Shown in pieces: positions 45,548 to 57,600 of a stretch of DNA of 64,000 nucleotides. A program made the translations under genes and the position numbers. The notes beneath the pieces were generated by a model, which saw only the letters and a list, made by a program, of their open reading frames with translations, was not told the DNA's origin and made no database searches. The stretch is taken from contig NC_092092.1 of assembly GCF_045679555.1 (NCBI RefSeq), positions 21,312,469-21,376,468 on the forward strand, written 5' to 3'. The DNA is from Salvelinus alpinus. Taxonomy: Eukaryota > Chordata > Actinopteri > Salmoniformes > Salmonidae. Position 1 is the stretch's first letter; every line of letters starts with the position of its first letter.

Positions 45548-45870
45548 AGGTTCTTGTGATATCACAACTCACATTTGAAATCAAATAGAAAATATCACAG
45601 TAGTCTGTGATAAGACAGCATAGTCCAGAATGTTCAGTATATCATATGATTTCTATTTTTACACTCCATAGAACATATAATTATTATTCTATGTCACACA
45701 AAAAAAGTGTCATAAGGGTGGGGATGATGATGTTCTTGTGATAGAACAAGTCACATGCCAAAGTGTGAGATCAGCTAGAATGTATGACTGTAGTCTGTGA
45801 CACCATAGACCAGAATGTCTAATACTCATCACAGTGTTCCTATTGTTATGCATAATAGACAATAGAATTC
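45548..45870. repeat. Diverged tandem duplication of about 175 bp
   Basis: Two consecutive segments share an ordered series of words: TTCTTGTGATA, TCACA, AGTAGTCTGTGA or TGTAGTCTGTGA, CATAG, CCAGAATGT and TTCTATT or TTCCTATT. The copies run about 45553-45700 and 45733-45870 and are well diverged. Confidence 0.5.
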
Positions 45871-46874
<1,004 letters not shown>

Positions 46875-46883
46875 GTTGAGTAA

Positions 46884-46899
46884 CAGCACCCTCTAGCCT
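46884..46899 (-). promoter_or_regulatory. Weak CTCF-like motif (- strand)
   Basis: CAGCACCCTCTAGCCT read in reverse matches about 12 of 16 consensus positions (core CTAGAGGGTGCTG). One important C is a T. Low confidence alone; it is listed because of the neighbour at 46973. Confidence 0.25.
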
Positions 46900-46972
46900 A
46901 ATGTTGACAAAATACCATATTTTATTCAAAGTGAGTCGCTTGGAGCCATCCTGGCAGTGATGCATTGAACAC

Positions 46973-46988
46973 TTGCACCCTCTAGAGG
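46973..46988 (-). promoter_or_regulatory. CTCF-like motif (- strand)
   Basis: TTGCACCCTCTAGAGG read in reverse matches about 13 of 16 positions of CCASYAGRKGGCRSYR. It shares the AGAGGGTGC core and orientation with the site 90 bp to the left. Confidence 0.3.
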
Positions 46989-47274
46989 AAAGAAGCTTAA
47001 CCAGCACCCATATTCCAATACATTACTTTACATCGCAATACAGTATCTGTTGATAGGGAGGTTTTGTTATGCACAAGACTTTACAGGATAAATTACTGAA
47101 TCTATATCGTGTAAAGTCCAATATAAATATATATAGATACAATTGCCTTTTTCTTGTTCTCACATGGTCACTCATTTCCCTTGCTTCTGAAGTGGTTAGA
47201 ATCCATTTAAAAGCAGTCCTTTACCCTTTTCACACTACTGAACATAACTTTATTACTATAACTACTGTTCCATG

Positions 47275-47515
47275 AAGGAGGGAAATGAGGTACAACACAC
47301 TATGGGGAGTCACACTCCTGCGACATAGGTTGAAGGATTAACAATCACGCCTGACAAGGCCAATGAAATCTGTGCCTTGCTGGAAGCCCCGCCTTCTCAA
47401 GGTGATAAGCATGAGGCTCGGATTCGTTCCTTCAATTTAATACCGCTCTTCACCGAGCCCAGGAATGGGGGATGCGGGGCCAAATAGGTGTTGTACCTCA
47501 TTTCCGTCCTTCAGG
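47275..47515. repeat. Inverted repeat inside the left end of the DIRS-like element
   Basis: GGAAATGAGGTACAACAC (about 47280-47298) and GTGTTGTACCTCATTTCC (about 47489-47506) are reverse complements, so this 240-bp segment is itself flanked by inverted arms. Confidence 0.7.
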
Positions 47516-47695
47516 GAAGAGTAGTTATAGTCATAATGTTACGTTCCCTTTCAGTCAGTCAACTTCGGTAAAACCTACTTTGGAGAAATATAATCATGCC
47601 CCAAGCCGACCCCAATGGATACTAGATGAAACGGCCCATGGCAGGCCACCCAGACCTGACCCCTCCAGATGCGACAGTCTGGGTGTTGCGCATAC

Positions 47696-48004
47696 GTGAC
47701 GTTCCCCTGTCCCAGCCGTAAGCACACTGTGTGCTGCCTAGTGACGTTCCCCTGTCCCAGCCGTAAGCACACTGTGTGCTGCCTAGTGACGTTCCCCTGT
47801 CCCAGCCGTAAGCATACTGTGTGCTGCCTAGTGACTTTCCCCTGTCCCAGCCGTAAGCATACTGTGTGCTGCCTAGTGACGTTCCCCTGTCCCAGCCGTA
47901 AGCATACTGTGTGCTGCCTAGTGACGTTCCCCTGTCCCAGCCGTAAGCATACTGTGTGCTGCCTAGTGACGTTCCCCTGTCCCAGCCGTAAGCATACTGT
48001 GTGT
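47696..48004. repeat. 45-bp minisatellite, about 7 copies
   Basis: The unit begins GTGACGTTCCCCTGTCCCAG and ends GTGTGCTGCCTA. Variation is limited to CAC/CAT and one CGT/CTT change. Every unit but one has a TGACGT core. On the - strand it reads as a 15-residue repeat, not a conserved domain. Confidence 0.95.
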
Positions 48005-48855
48005 CATACCGGGAGCAGTGACATCCAAGCGATAAAACCTCACAACAGTATGTGGTGATGCCCGACTCGCTGCAGCACAAATATCTCCTATAGTCAACCC
48101 TTTAAACAACGCCCAAGACTCTGCCAGACCCCTGGTGGAGTGGGCTCGTACACCGCTAAGTAACCATTGCCCCTTGCTGCTATATGCAAGGGAGATCCAC
48201 AATCCAGTGGGAGTGACGCTGCTTAGAGAGCGACCTGCCACCAGATGGATTAGCAAAACAGACAAAAAGTTGGTCACATAACCGGATATCCCGGTCCGTA
48301 TGTACATGTGTAAAGCTTGCACTTGATACAGGGCATGTAACCTCTGTTGCTTTTCAGTACCAAAAGGAGGAGGCGAAAAGGGAAATAGCTCAAAAGCTAA
48401 GGACCTGTAGGACATAGTCATGACTTTCAGGGCGAAGGCTGCATTTGGATGCAACATCACCTTAGAGTCGCCAGGGGAGAACTGAGTAGAGGAAGGGTGT
48501 ACGGATAACGCATGGAGGTCCCCAACACGTTTAGCCAAAGTCAAAGTAATGAGCAGGGAGGTTTTGTATGAAAGGATCTTCAGATCTACTGACTCCAGAG
48601 GCTCAAAGGGGTCCGCACACAGTGCCTCCAAAACCAGCAGCAAGTCCAATGTGGGCGCAATAGTTTTAGAGACCTTCTGAGATGACATACACCTTTCAGG
48701 AACCGCACCACCAGGGGGTGAACCCCCGGTGAGGTTCCATCAATTCCCACATGACACGCTGAGACAGCGGCCATGTACACTTTTAAAGTGGAGAATACTT
48801 GAAAAGCTTCTGTAGGAACATAAAGATGTCCCTCACAGAGCACTGAAAGGAACAA
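48005..48855 (-). pseudogene. DIRS-type tyrosine recombinase remnant
   Basis: Open pieces at 48855-48586 and 48688-47963 overlap in different frames. The first holds the N-terminal YMAAVSACH-type and VVRFLKG-type blocks. The second has the FEPLESVDLKILSYKTSLL block, a KRVGDLHALSV block with the first catalytic Arg, and GVRAHSTRGLAESWA with His and a second Arg. The expected catalytic Tyr region follows near VVRFYRLDV. Such recombinases integrate DIRS DNA circles. A frameshift separates the halves, so the protein is not intact. Confidence 0.72.
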
Positions 48856-48957
48856 GTCCTTTATGTTTCACCAGAGCTCAAACGCTTGCCACTTATACGC
48901 ATACAGCCCTTGCAGATTGAATGGTAGCAATAACATTCAGAGGTAAACCTTTAGCCT

Positions 48958-50005
48958 TCAGATTGACCTTGTTAGTGACAAGGCCCATAGGAACCATATC
49001 TCCGGCCTCGCTTGCCAAACCTGCCCATGCGCCTGGGACAACAGGTCCCTGCCCAACGGAAGTTTCCACGGATCCTCTCCTAAAAGGCGAATGATCTCAG
49101 CAAACCAAGGCTTCCTCGCGATGCGCCCTGCCGAAAATGTCCCATACCTGGGAGAGCTTCCACTCCTGCAAGAGAGGGTTCTACCTGGATAAAATATCTG
49201 CACCCAAGTTAAGGCAACCGGGGATATGTGTCTCCCAAAGTGAAAGCATGTGCGCACTGCTCCCCAGCAATAGAGAGCAAGCCAAGGTTACGAGGGTGAG
49301 ATACAGTCTCTCCCCATCTGTTGATGCACACCACCACTGACATATTGTCGGTTCTGACCAGCACAAGCATGTCTGAGTGCCAGATACTTTGGGTAATTGA
49401 CATGCAGTGCGCTCCGCTCCGGTGTCCAAACCCCCTGAATAGTCCCCTTGGGGGGATGCGTCTGTCGTGATCACCTTGCAGGATACAACTCAGCACATGG
49501 GAGACCCCTGACAATAGCAGAGGGTCTCACCACTGTGCCATGGCCCGTAGATCTGACAGGGACACCTGAAGCGACCGACTTATTAGGCTGTGAGATGCAT
49601 CCAGGTGAGTGGCTAGCACACAGCACTGGAAGGGCCGTATCAACAATAGCACCACAGGAATGGCTTCCATCACAGAAGCCATCATCCCCAGTAGGCATAG
49701 GCACAGGCTAAAACACTCTGTGACCAAGCTGAAATTTGTCTAAGCAGAACTGGAACCCGGGCACCCTCAGTGGGGATAGAAACACGCGATACGTGAGCGA
49801 GCATAGCTTGAGACCTAGAGACAGAATGCGCTGAGATGTAGGCAGATAGCTCTTTTTCTGGTTTGTTATGACGCCTAGAGACTGAATATGGGACAGTAGC
49901 ATGGATGTGTGTAACATTGCTTGCCCCCTGCTTCCAACATACGTTGTGAGACTGTATAGCGTGCATGAAGCCCGGCCCCTTTATGGGCACAGGGGGCTCT
50001 GGCAA
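48958..50005 (-). pseudogene. DIRS-type reverse transcriptase / RNase H remnant
   Basis: Successive - strand fragments show the RT thumb (NQKKSYLPTSQRILSLGLKL, 49917-49708), a LLGMMASVMEAIPVV-like block (49727-49527), an RNase H start with TTDAS and QGDY (49474-49440) and a SLWETHIPGCLNLGADILS block (near 49181), then an ARKPWFAEIIRLLGEDPW block (near 49100). The order matches DIRS polyproteins. The N-terminal catalytic palm of the RT is missing or unrecognisable, and frames change at least four times. Confidence 0.7.
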
Positions 50006-50285
50006 TGGCTGATGTAGTACCCACTGTTGTCACAGTAATGTTTTTGCGGAGGGGTGCACTGGTCACTCAGACCCGTGCCAAGCCCCCTTGCTCAGGGAGT
50101 TACCCCAGCCAAGTGCTCGGGGGGCTGATTCTTCATCGGAGGTGCACACAAACCTCGTTTCCTTCACTCCCTCCAACTCCAGAAACTGAAAATAGGAATG
50201 GGGTTGCCATAACGCCGGAGAAAAGCTAGTAAGTTTCACTCTCCGGAAGTTAAGCATGTTAGCCGATGTTAGCCAGGAGGCTTTA

Positions 50286-50800
50286 GCCAGGAGATACCAC
50301 AAACCCACGCCCAGGCAGCCACCACATACCCCACACCCAGGCAGACACCACATACCCCAAGCCCAGGCAGACAAAGCATACCCCACACCCAGGTAGACAC
50401 CACATACCCCACGCCCAGGAGACACCACATACCCCACGCCCAGGAGACACCACATACCCCACGCCCAGGAGACACCACATACCCCATGCCCAGGCAGCCA
50501 TCACATACCTCACACCCAGGCAGCCACAGCATACCCCACGCCCAGGCAACCACAGCATACCCCACCCCCAGGCAGACAAAGCATACCTCACGCCCAGGCA
50601 GACACAGCATACCCCACGCCCAGGCAGCCACCACATACCAGGCAGCCACCACATACCACATGCCCAGGCAGCCACCACATACCCCACGCCCAGGCAGACA
50701 CAGCATACCCCACGCCCAGACTGACACCACATACCCCACGCCCAAGCAGCCACCACATACCCCACGCCCAGGCAGCCACCACATACCCCACGCCCAGTAC
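50286..50800. repeat. 25-26-bp minisatellite, about 20 copies
   Basis: The unit is built on CACATACCCCACGCCCAGGC followed by AGCCAC, AGACAC or AGACAAAG variants. It lies inside the right end of the DIRS-like element. The 230- and 224-residue - strand frames through it are Gly/Trp/Val-rich repeat translations. Confidence 0.95.
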
Positions 50801-50907
50801 GTACTCCCCGTAGTATGTACTGAAGTTGACTGACTGAAAGGGAACAGAGACAAATTGGTGGCTGGCAGCACAGTACAGTTTGGGTCACGTAATAGTGTGA
50901 AAAGGGT

Positions 50908-51849
50908 TCTAGTGTCATACACACATGCTTTTCTGAATGAACAACTGAACATCTCATTCACACTCTAGTACTCATGGATCAGCTGCTCTGCACAGTAGCT
51001 GCTGGCAAACCAGTTTTCTCTCTTTTTCTCTCCCTCCCTCTGTTTTATTTCCCTCTCACTATCCTTCCCCTCCCCCAATTTCACAGGCTCTGTTGTTTCT
51101 CTCCCTCCTTCCCTCCCGATAACTTACACCAGACTGGTTTCCAAGCTGAGGTCTTCTCAAATTTTACAGTGGCAGCCGTTTGAAGTCTTTCTTGTTTTGT
51201 TGGCATTCAGTTGCTGCTTGATTTAGTTCTCCATTGAGCCTCAATAGCTTCTAGGCACCCGCAAGAATGGTGAACAATTGTGTAGTGACTGAGAGATGCT
51301 GAAAACATGCCATGGGTATAATTTTCCTCCACAGAACTGAGGATGGAAAAAGAAAGAGAGAGGGATAGTCAGAGTATTTGTCAGTGACCTTAAGCCATTG
51401 CACTGGTAATGCATAGTTCAGTTGACACATGGAACGTTGCCTTTTGTGTGCCTGTACAGAATGGCTCAAGGTCAAATTTGGAAGGTGGAGGGTTCAAAAT
51501 GAGGGTGGGATTGTTGAGTTGATAAAATGATATAGGCCTATGAAGGTTTTTCATGAACAATTTAGCTGCTTGTTCTGATTTAATTCAGGATACAGTAGAG
51601 TACATAAATGTAGGATCACCTTTAACCATAACTATAATTATCAAATGGAATGGGAACAGAATGCTTGCTTATCTTTTCTCCATTATAATGTATATTCAGA
51701 CCTTGTGTTATAATACAGTAGTACAGTACTTTCAAACATAAAAGTCCTGTCAAATTGCACATTTTTTACACCCCCTATTGCTTAAACTCTGTCCTATGGT
51801 TATCATGTCCAAGGTTGACCTGATCAAAATGAATTAGGTACAGTCACAG
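50908..51849. other. Intergenic DNA, nothing recognised
   Basis: A pyrimidine-rich patch lies at 51015-51120. No gene or classified element. Confidence 0.4.
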
Positions 51850-52020
51850 GCCTATATACTGTATTTTATTTGATGTAACCTTTATTTATAATTGGCTCAT
51901 TCATCCCCCTCCTCTCCCCTGTAACTATTCCCCAGGTCGTTGCTGCAAATGAGAATGTGTTCTCAGTCAACTTACCTGGTAAAATAACGGTAAAATAAAA
52001 AATAAATAAATAAATAAATT
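51850..52020 (+). repeat. SINE/LINE 3'-tail fragment
   Basis: The block GGTCGTTGCTGCAAATGAGA, then GTTCTCAGTCAACTTACCTG and a TAAATAAATAAATAAAT tail, is a familiar salmonid retroposon 3' end. The 5' part is absent or unrecognised. Confidence 0.6.
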
Positions 52021-52155
52021 TGAACAGGAGACAATGACGATGTGGATGAGGAAAAGGAAGATAACACTAGCAAGTATCAGGTGAAGGTTAGTGTTTACAC
52101 TTAATCATATTATTGCCACACTGATGGTTAATGAATTTAGGCTCATGTGTCATTA

Positions 52156-52405
52156 GTGGTTCCTTCCTATCATGCTTGATGAAAGGCTGCTGGATCGAAT
52201 CCCCGAGCTGACAAGGTAAAAATCTGTCGTTCTGCCCATGAGCAAGGCAGTTAACCCACTGTTCCTCGGACGCCGAAGACGTGGTTGTTGATTATGGCAG
52301 CCGCCCGCACCTCTCTGATTCAGAGGGGTTGGGTTAAATGCGAAAGACACATTTCAGTTGAAGGCTTTCAGTTGTACAACTGACTAGGTATCCCCCTTTC
52401 CCTTT
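52156..52405 (+). repeat. tRNA-derived salmonid SINE-like copy
   Basis: GGATCGAATCCCCGAGC resembles a tRNA B-box, followed by GACAAGGTAAAAATCTGTCG and AGGCAGTTAACCCACTGTTC, which I recognise from salmonid SINEs. It ends with CAACTGACTAGGTATCCCCC and a T-rich tail. The A-box region is poorly preserved. The exact family is not certain. Confidence 0.7.
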
Positions 52406-52543
52406 TTTGATGACATAATACAAACTATAGATTTCAAATGGTCTGTCTGGAGAGAAGGGCAATGAGGAAATTACTTTTATTTGAGTATTGTAAGACAATC
52501 ACTATAACCATCTGTAAAAAAGTAACCTGGAACTCTGGCATGT

Positions 52544-52559
52544 CCAGTAGATGGCACCA
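52544..52559 (+). promoter_or_regulatory. Strong CTCF motif (+ strand)
   Basis: CCAGTAGATGGCACCA fits all 16 positions of the CTCF consensus CCASYAGRKGGCRSYR. Under equal base frequencies a perfect match is expected well under once in 64 kb on both strands. It lies in non-repeat DNA between six2 and the expected six3 side. Confidence 0.6.
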
Positions 52560-54669
52560 TTAAACAATAAGTAGGTCTGACCAAATACTGGACTACTTCA
52601 GAGGATGTCCAATGGCTCTGCACTGTTACGTGAACAAATATTACAAAACCCTTCTCACAGAATGATAGTCTATTCTAACAGAATTGTCTATCAACACTGT
52701 GGACCTCACTGGGAGATGTCAGAGGACGAGATTGCATGAGCGTGACATTTGAGGTCATCTAGAAAGAAACTGTCAAATGGATTAACTGGAAGGTCCCCTC
52801 TCTTTGGTTTAGAATGTCAATGGGCAACTTTTTTTGCTTTCACAACTGTTATCCCCAGCACCAGTCACCCCTAGAAAAAACCAATGAGTATATTTGTACT
52901 GTGCTTATGATATCAATTTCAGAGCACAGATTTCCCTTTGCCCTCCCTCAGACATTTCTCACACTGTATTTATGAAATGTGTGCTCATTGGATCCAGTAA
53001 ACTGACTGATGAATACAGAAACCTTTGAAAAGAGGGGGGATTGTGATGAAGCCCTTGTAGGAATGACATGGCATCCTTTCGGCTCATAGCCCAGGTGCAC
53101 CAGATTATGTCTGGGGTTGAGATTACTGTTTCAGTGCCCTCTGTGACAGTTGTGGGCCCTTCATAATAGAGAGACATTTTGTTGTGTGTGTGTCCACGGT
53201 AATTGTATGGTTGGCTATGTTTGTGACTGATTGATTTTATTTGACAGTTTAAAAAATACATACACACACACAGTACATACATTTTCAAAACTTGACAGGG
53301 ACAACACAATAAAATAAATTACGTATTTCCATTGTGGTCTCTTAAGGTGCATGGTACAATACACAGCATAGATACAGACATAGATACAGACAGAAAAATA
53401 GTTATATGGTTCAGTCATTAGCCAGAGTTTGACATTCTGAACGTGTATGGTTCTTGACTATGGATGTTGTCATTCCATCCTAAGATATAGTGAGTGTGTG
53501 TTGCATCACTTTAATTAAGTTCATATAAATATTCACCATCCTGTAACTTTCAACCTTGATGCAGTTACCATTGTAGTGGCTATGACCATTTAGTTAATAC
53601 TGTCTTATGTGATTTTGAAATCCTGAGTGGTACTGATTTATGAAACTAAATATAAAAAATGTGTAAATAAACCATTATAAATGTGTAATTACACCATGTT
53701 CACAATGCAATCCCATAATGATCTCAATAAATCAACAGTTTCAAATTGGTCTTGAATTCAGAATTGTTGAATTGCTGCCTCGTAAAGCCAGTCCCACATG
53801 CACCAGTGTGTCACATTACAGTTGTATAATAACACCATATTCAGTAGAGCAGTCCCCACAGTAGAGTTGTATCTACTTCCCCTCTTCTCTGGTGGGAGCT
53901 CTGCTGCTGAACTCGGCTCGCGCATATATTCCCAGGAGTGCTGCTGCATTTAGTCTAACTGACATCATCTGTATCTGGACCTGTAGTGGCGAGGTGGGAT
54001 GAGGCGAGGCAGTGATAACACATCACATCAGCTGCAGTCGGTCAGGACAGCAGAGCAGTCCCCACAGTAGAGTTGTATCTACTTCCCCTCTTCTCTGGTG
54101 GGAGCTCTGCTGCTGAACTCGGCTCGCAGAGAGAGCAAAGTGGATGGAACAGTGCACCCTTTAAAAATGCATGAGGAGGGGAACCTTGGGATAGATGCCT
54201 TTTTACAGAGTTTGGTTTAAAAATCCAGTGAGTCACCTCATGTGAAAAACATAAAATAGTAGATACAGTCCAGCGTTCAATTCCACCCAGGCTCCTCTGG
54301 ATGAGGCCTGAAGAGCCCCACCTGAAGTTTGTGTGGATTAGTGGGTCGGTGGTGCTTCAGACACTTGGTGGATATTTTGTCCTCATGTCTGGATTTAGAT
54401 TGTGCGATTTGTTGGGAGTCAAAGATAAATCATTGTGATGCTGCTGGATTGGCCTGCTCAGGGAAAATAAAAAACATGAGGTTGATCTTTTTTTATTGGG
54501 GTTTCTGCAAAGACATTTGGCCATTCCGAGGAACTATAGTATGTTTAGATGTGGTGTGCATGTTCACTACACTTATGCAGGCCTATTTGTTTAGCTAGCA
54601 TATATCTTGTTTTAAAGTAGTTGGCCTATCTTGTTTTAAAGACTAGTCTTTCAATCAGACAGTAATATA
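52560..54669. other. Intergenic DNA with a 75-bp direct duplication
   Basis: No gene. The exact duplication at 53847-53921 and 54053-54127 is listed separately. The 116-residue - strand frame at 52959-53309 has no domain. Confidence 0.4.
53847..54127. repeat. 75-bp identical direct repeat, 206 bp apart
   Basis: Copies at 53847-53921 and 54053-54127 start GAGCAGTCCCCACAGTAGAG and end GCTGAACTCGGCTCGC, with no difference seen. The spacer is 131 bp of unrelated sequence. Confidence 0.9.
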
Positions 54670-56254
54670 CAGTTGAAGTCGGAAGTTTACATACACCTTA
54701 GCCAAATAGATTTAAACTCTGTTTTTCACAATTCCTGACATTTAATCCAAGTAAAAATTCCCTGTTTTAGGTCAGTTAGGATCACAACATTATTTTAAGA
54801 ATGTGAAATGTCAGAATAATAGTCATCACATTCCCAGTAGGTCAGAAGTTTACATACACTCAATTAGTATTTGGTAGCATTGCCTTTAAATTGTTTAACT
54901 TGGGTCAAACGTTTCGGGTAGCCTTCCACAAGCTTCCCAAAATAAGTTGGGTGAATTTTGGCCCATTCCTCCTGACAGACTGGTGTAACAGAGTCAGGTT
55001 TGTAGGCCTCCTTGCTCGCACATGCTTTTTCAGTTCTGCCCACACATTTTCTATAGGATTGAGGTCAGGGCTTTGTGATGGCCACTACAATACCTTGACT
55101 TTGTTGTCCTTAAGCCATTTTGAACAACTTTGGAAGTATGCTTGAGGTCATTGTCCATTTGAAAGACCCATTTGCGACCGAGCTTTAACTTCCTGACTGA
55201 TGTCTTGAGATGTTGCTTCAATATATCCACATAATTTTCCTGCCATCTATTTTGTGAAGTGCACCAGTCCCTCCTGCAGCAAAGCACCCCCACAACGCAC
55301 CCCCCTGTGCTTCACGGTTGGGATGGTGTTCTTCTTCTTGTAAGCCTCCCCCTTTTTCCTCCAAACATAACGATGGTCATTATGGCCAAACAGTTCTATT
55401 TTTCTTTCATCAGACCAGAGTACATTTCTCCAAAAAATATGATCTTTGTTCCCATGTGCAGTTGCAAACCATAGTCTGGCTTTTTTATGGCGGTTTTGGA
55501 GCAGTGGCTTCTTCCTTGCTGAGCGGCGTTTCAGGTTATGTCGATATAGGACTCATTTTACTGTGGATATAGATACTTTTGTACCTGTTTCCTCCAGCAT
55601 CTTCACAAGGTCCTCTGGTGTTGTTCTGGGATTGATTTGCACTTTTCGCACTAAAGTACGTTCATCTCTAGGAGACAGAACGCGTCTCCTTCCTGAGCGT
55701 TATGTCGGCTGCGTGGTCCCATGGTGTTTATACGTACGTACTATTGTTTGTACAGATGAACGTGGTACCTTCAGGCATTTAGAAATTGCTCCCAAGGATA
55801 AACCAGACTTGTGGAGGTCTACAATTTTTTTTCTGAGGTCTTGGCTGATTTCTTTAGATTTTCCCATGATGTCAAGCATGAGGCACTGAGTTTGAAGGTA
55901 GGCCTTGAAATACACCAACAGGTACACCTCCAATTGACTCAAATGATGTCAATTAGCCTATCAGAAGCTTCTAAAGCCATGACATCATTTTCTGGAATTT
56001 TCCAAGCTGTTTAAAGGCACAGTCAACTTAGTGTATGTAAACTTCTGACCCACTGGAGTTGTGATACAGTGAATTATAAGTGAAATAATCTGTCTGTCAA
56101 CAATTGTTGGAAAAATTGTTTGTGTCATGCAAAAAGTAGATGTCCTAACTGACTTACCAAATCTATAGTTTTTTAACAAGAAATTTGTGGAGTGGTTAAA
56201 AAAATATTTTTAATTACTCCAACCTAAGTGTATGTAAACTTCCGACTTCAACTG
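54670..56254 (-). mobile_element. Full-length Tc1-like element with both termini
   Basis: CAGTTGAAGTCGGAAGTTTA (54670-54689) and its exact inverse TAAACTTCCGACTTCAACTG (56235-56254) are flanked by TA on each side. At 1585 bp it has the length of an autonomous Tc1. A second inner inverted copy, GTCAGAAGTTTACATACACT against GTGTATGTAAACTTCTGACC, is also present. The transposase on the - strand is broken. Confidence 0.9.
54857..55867 (-). pseudogene. Tc1-like transposase, broken
   Basis: It starts at the Met of MGKSKEISQDLRKKIVDLHK (55867), followed by a helix-turn-helix region (GAISKCLKVPRSSVQTIV). The frame is lost within about 60 residues. The second catalytic aspartate lies in QMDNDLKHTS (within 55051-55293), where family members usually have DNDPKHTS; the frame shifts again before the SPDLNPIENV-type block. 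Intact members have about 340 residues. It cannot be functional. Confidence 0.75.
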
Positions 56255-56872
56255 TACCATGATAGGCCTTTGTTTTACACACTGTGGAGAAATGTGTAGG
56301 CTATAAGCTTATATACATACATGGTAGGCCTATTTATAGGCTATTTGTCAACATCCATCCCATGACGGAGATGTAGCCTATCTATTTCCGGCATGCTTTA
56401 CGCAAGAAAATAGGGTCAAAACTGTTTGAGTAGAGTGACCATAAAGTGGAAATGTAAAAGTTGATACAGTACCGTCAAAGCTGCTTCCGGGACTGCGATT
56501 AATGGTTGTCCTGTAGCCATAAGCAGTGTTTTACTGTCCATTTACAGCGGCCCATCTCGGTCTCATGCTCTTGCCGGAGTTTAACTCTGAAAGGCCTCGC
56601 TCCAACGGAGCCCATTAGATTGTCTCATCGGAAGCCCGGAAACTCTGGGTATCAGTAGTGAAAAATTAACTAGGGAGCCAGGATTCCATTACACTCTCTG
56701 CCGACTGAATCCTTGATCTATCACAAATGGAAATCCAGTTCAGTGTTCCAACATCATTTGACTTTCATATGATAAAACATTAATGCGCGAGCTTGTTCGG
56801 CGGCTGTCCCCATGGTGCTGAGCATTAACTGAAGCACGAGAAGCTGCAGCGAAACGGGCCAGACGGTAGGCC
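56255..56872. other. Unique DNA, possible regulatory
   Basis: No gene. About 56470-56700 is moderately GC-rich and non-repetitive. Two TAGGCCTA palindromes occur (56325, 56867). Confidence 0.3.
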
Positions 56873-57112
56873 TAAGCAATTCTACACATATTGCCATAGG
56901 GCAGAGAGAAAATGTGCAGTTTTATAGATAATCTCATGCTATTTTACACATTTTGCCATGAGGCTGAGAGAAAATGTTGCTGTTTTGAAGCCAATTTCCT
57001 GCAATTCTACACATATTGCCATAGGGCAGAGAGAAAAAAATTCAGTTTTATAGCTAATCTCATGCTATTATACACATTTTGCAAAGAGGCTGAGAGAATT
57101 TTGTATTTTTAA
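56873..57112. repeat. 62-63-bp tandem repeat, 4 copies in two types
   Basis: Units begin ATTCTACACATATTGCCATA (56879, 57004) or ATTTTACACATTTTGCCATG and its variant (56941, 57067), alternating A-B-A-B. Each holds a GAGAGAAAA block. I recognise it as a repeated sequence in salmonids. Confidence 0.8.
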
Positions 57113-57117
57113 AGCTA

Positions 57118-57600
57118 CACTGAACAAAAATATGAGCTGAAATAAAAGATCCCCGAAATGTTCCATACGCACAAAAAGCTTATTTCTCTCAAATTTGGTG
57201 CACAAATTTGTTTACATCCCTGTTAGTGAGCATTTCTCCTTTCCCAAGATAATCCATCTACCTGACAGGTGTGGCATATCAAGAAGCTGATTAAACAGCA
57301 TGATCATTATACAGGTGCACCTTGTACTTTAGTTTAATTAGTAAATATTTTCTTAACTCTTATTTTTCTTAATGCTGCATTGTTGTTTAAGGGCTTGTAA
57401 GTAAGCATTTCTATTACACCTGTTGTATTCGGCGCGTGTGAATTTGATTAGATTTGCTGGGGACAATAAAGCCCACTCTAAAATTTGCAGTTTTCTCACA
57501 CAACACAATGCCACAGATGTCTCAAGTTTTGAGGGAGTGTGCAAATGTCATGCTGACTGCAGGAATGTCGACCAGAGCTGTTGCCAGAGAATTAAATGTG
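57118..57600. mobile_element. Tc1-like fragment with a nested insertion
   Basis: A TA (57116-57117) precedes CACTGAACAAAAATATGAGC. The body has ATGAGCTGAAATAAAAGATC, then GTGGCATATCAAGAAGCTGA, and resumes at CTGGGGACAATAAAGCCCAC. The element is cut off near 57600. An inserted segment interrupts it at 57326-57455. Confidence 0.75.
57326..57455. repeat. Inserted retroposon tail fragment
   Basis: TATTTTCTTAACTCTTATTT, GGGCTTGTAAGTAAGCATTT and CACCTGTTGTATTCGGCGCG are words of a common salmonid repeat whose usual end is a TTTGATTTG-type tail. Here the end reads AATTTGATTAGATTTG. It splits the Tc1-like element. Confidence 0.65.

Larger units (their letters stand above)
47223..50907 (-). mobile_element. 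DIRS1-like retroelement, decayed, with inverted ends
   Basis: DIRS elements combine reverse transcriptase, RNase H and a tyrosine recombinase and have inverted termini. Here the - strand carries, in order, RT, RNase H and tyrosine recombinase remnants between 50005 and about 48000. Inverted matches occur at the ends: GTTCCCTTTCAGTCAGTCAA near 47543 against TTGACTGACTGAAAGGGAAC near 50824, and ACCCTTTTCACACTA (47223-47237) against TAGTGTGAAAAGGGT (50893-50907). Two minisatellites lie just inside the ends. Every frame is broken. The precise outer limits are uncertain. Confidence 0.7.

Noticed and set aside
48700..48716. CTCF-like CCACCAGGGGGTGAAC inside the DIRS-like element
   Set aside because: The 3' part of the motif does not match, and the sequence is explained as recombinase remnant.
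50269..50961. 230- and 224-residue Gly/Trp-rich frames on the - strand
   Set aside because: They follow the 26-bp minisatellite. The same pattern appears in two overlapping frames, so it is not selected coding sequence.
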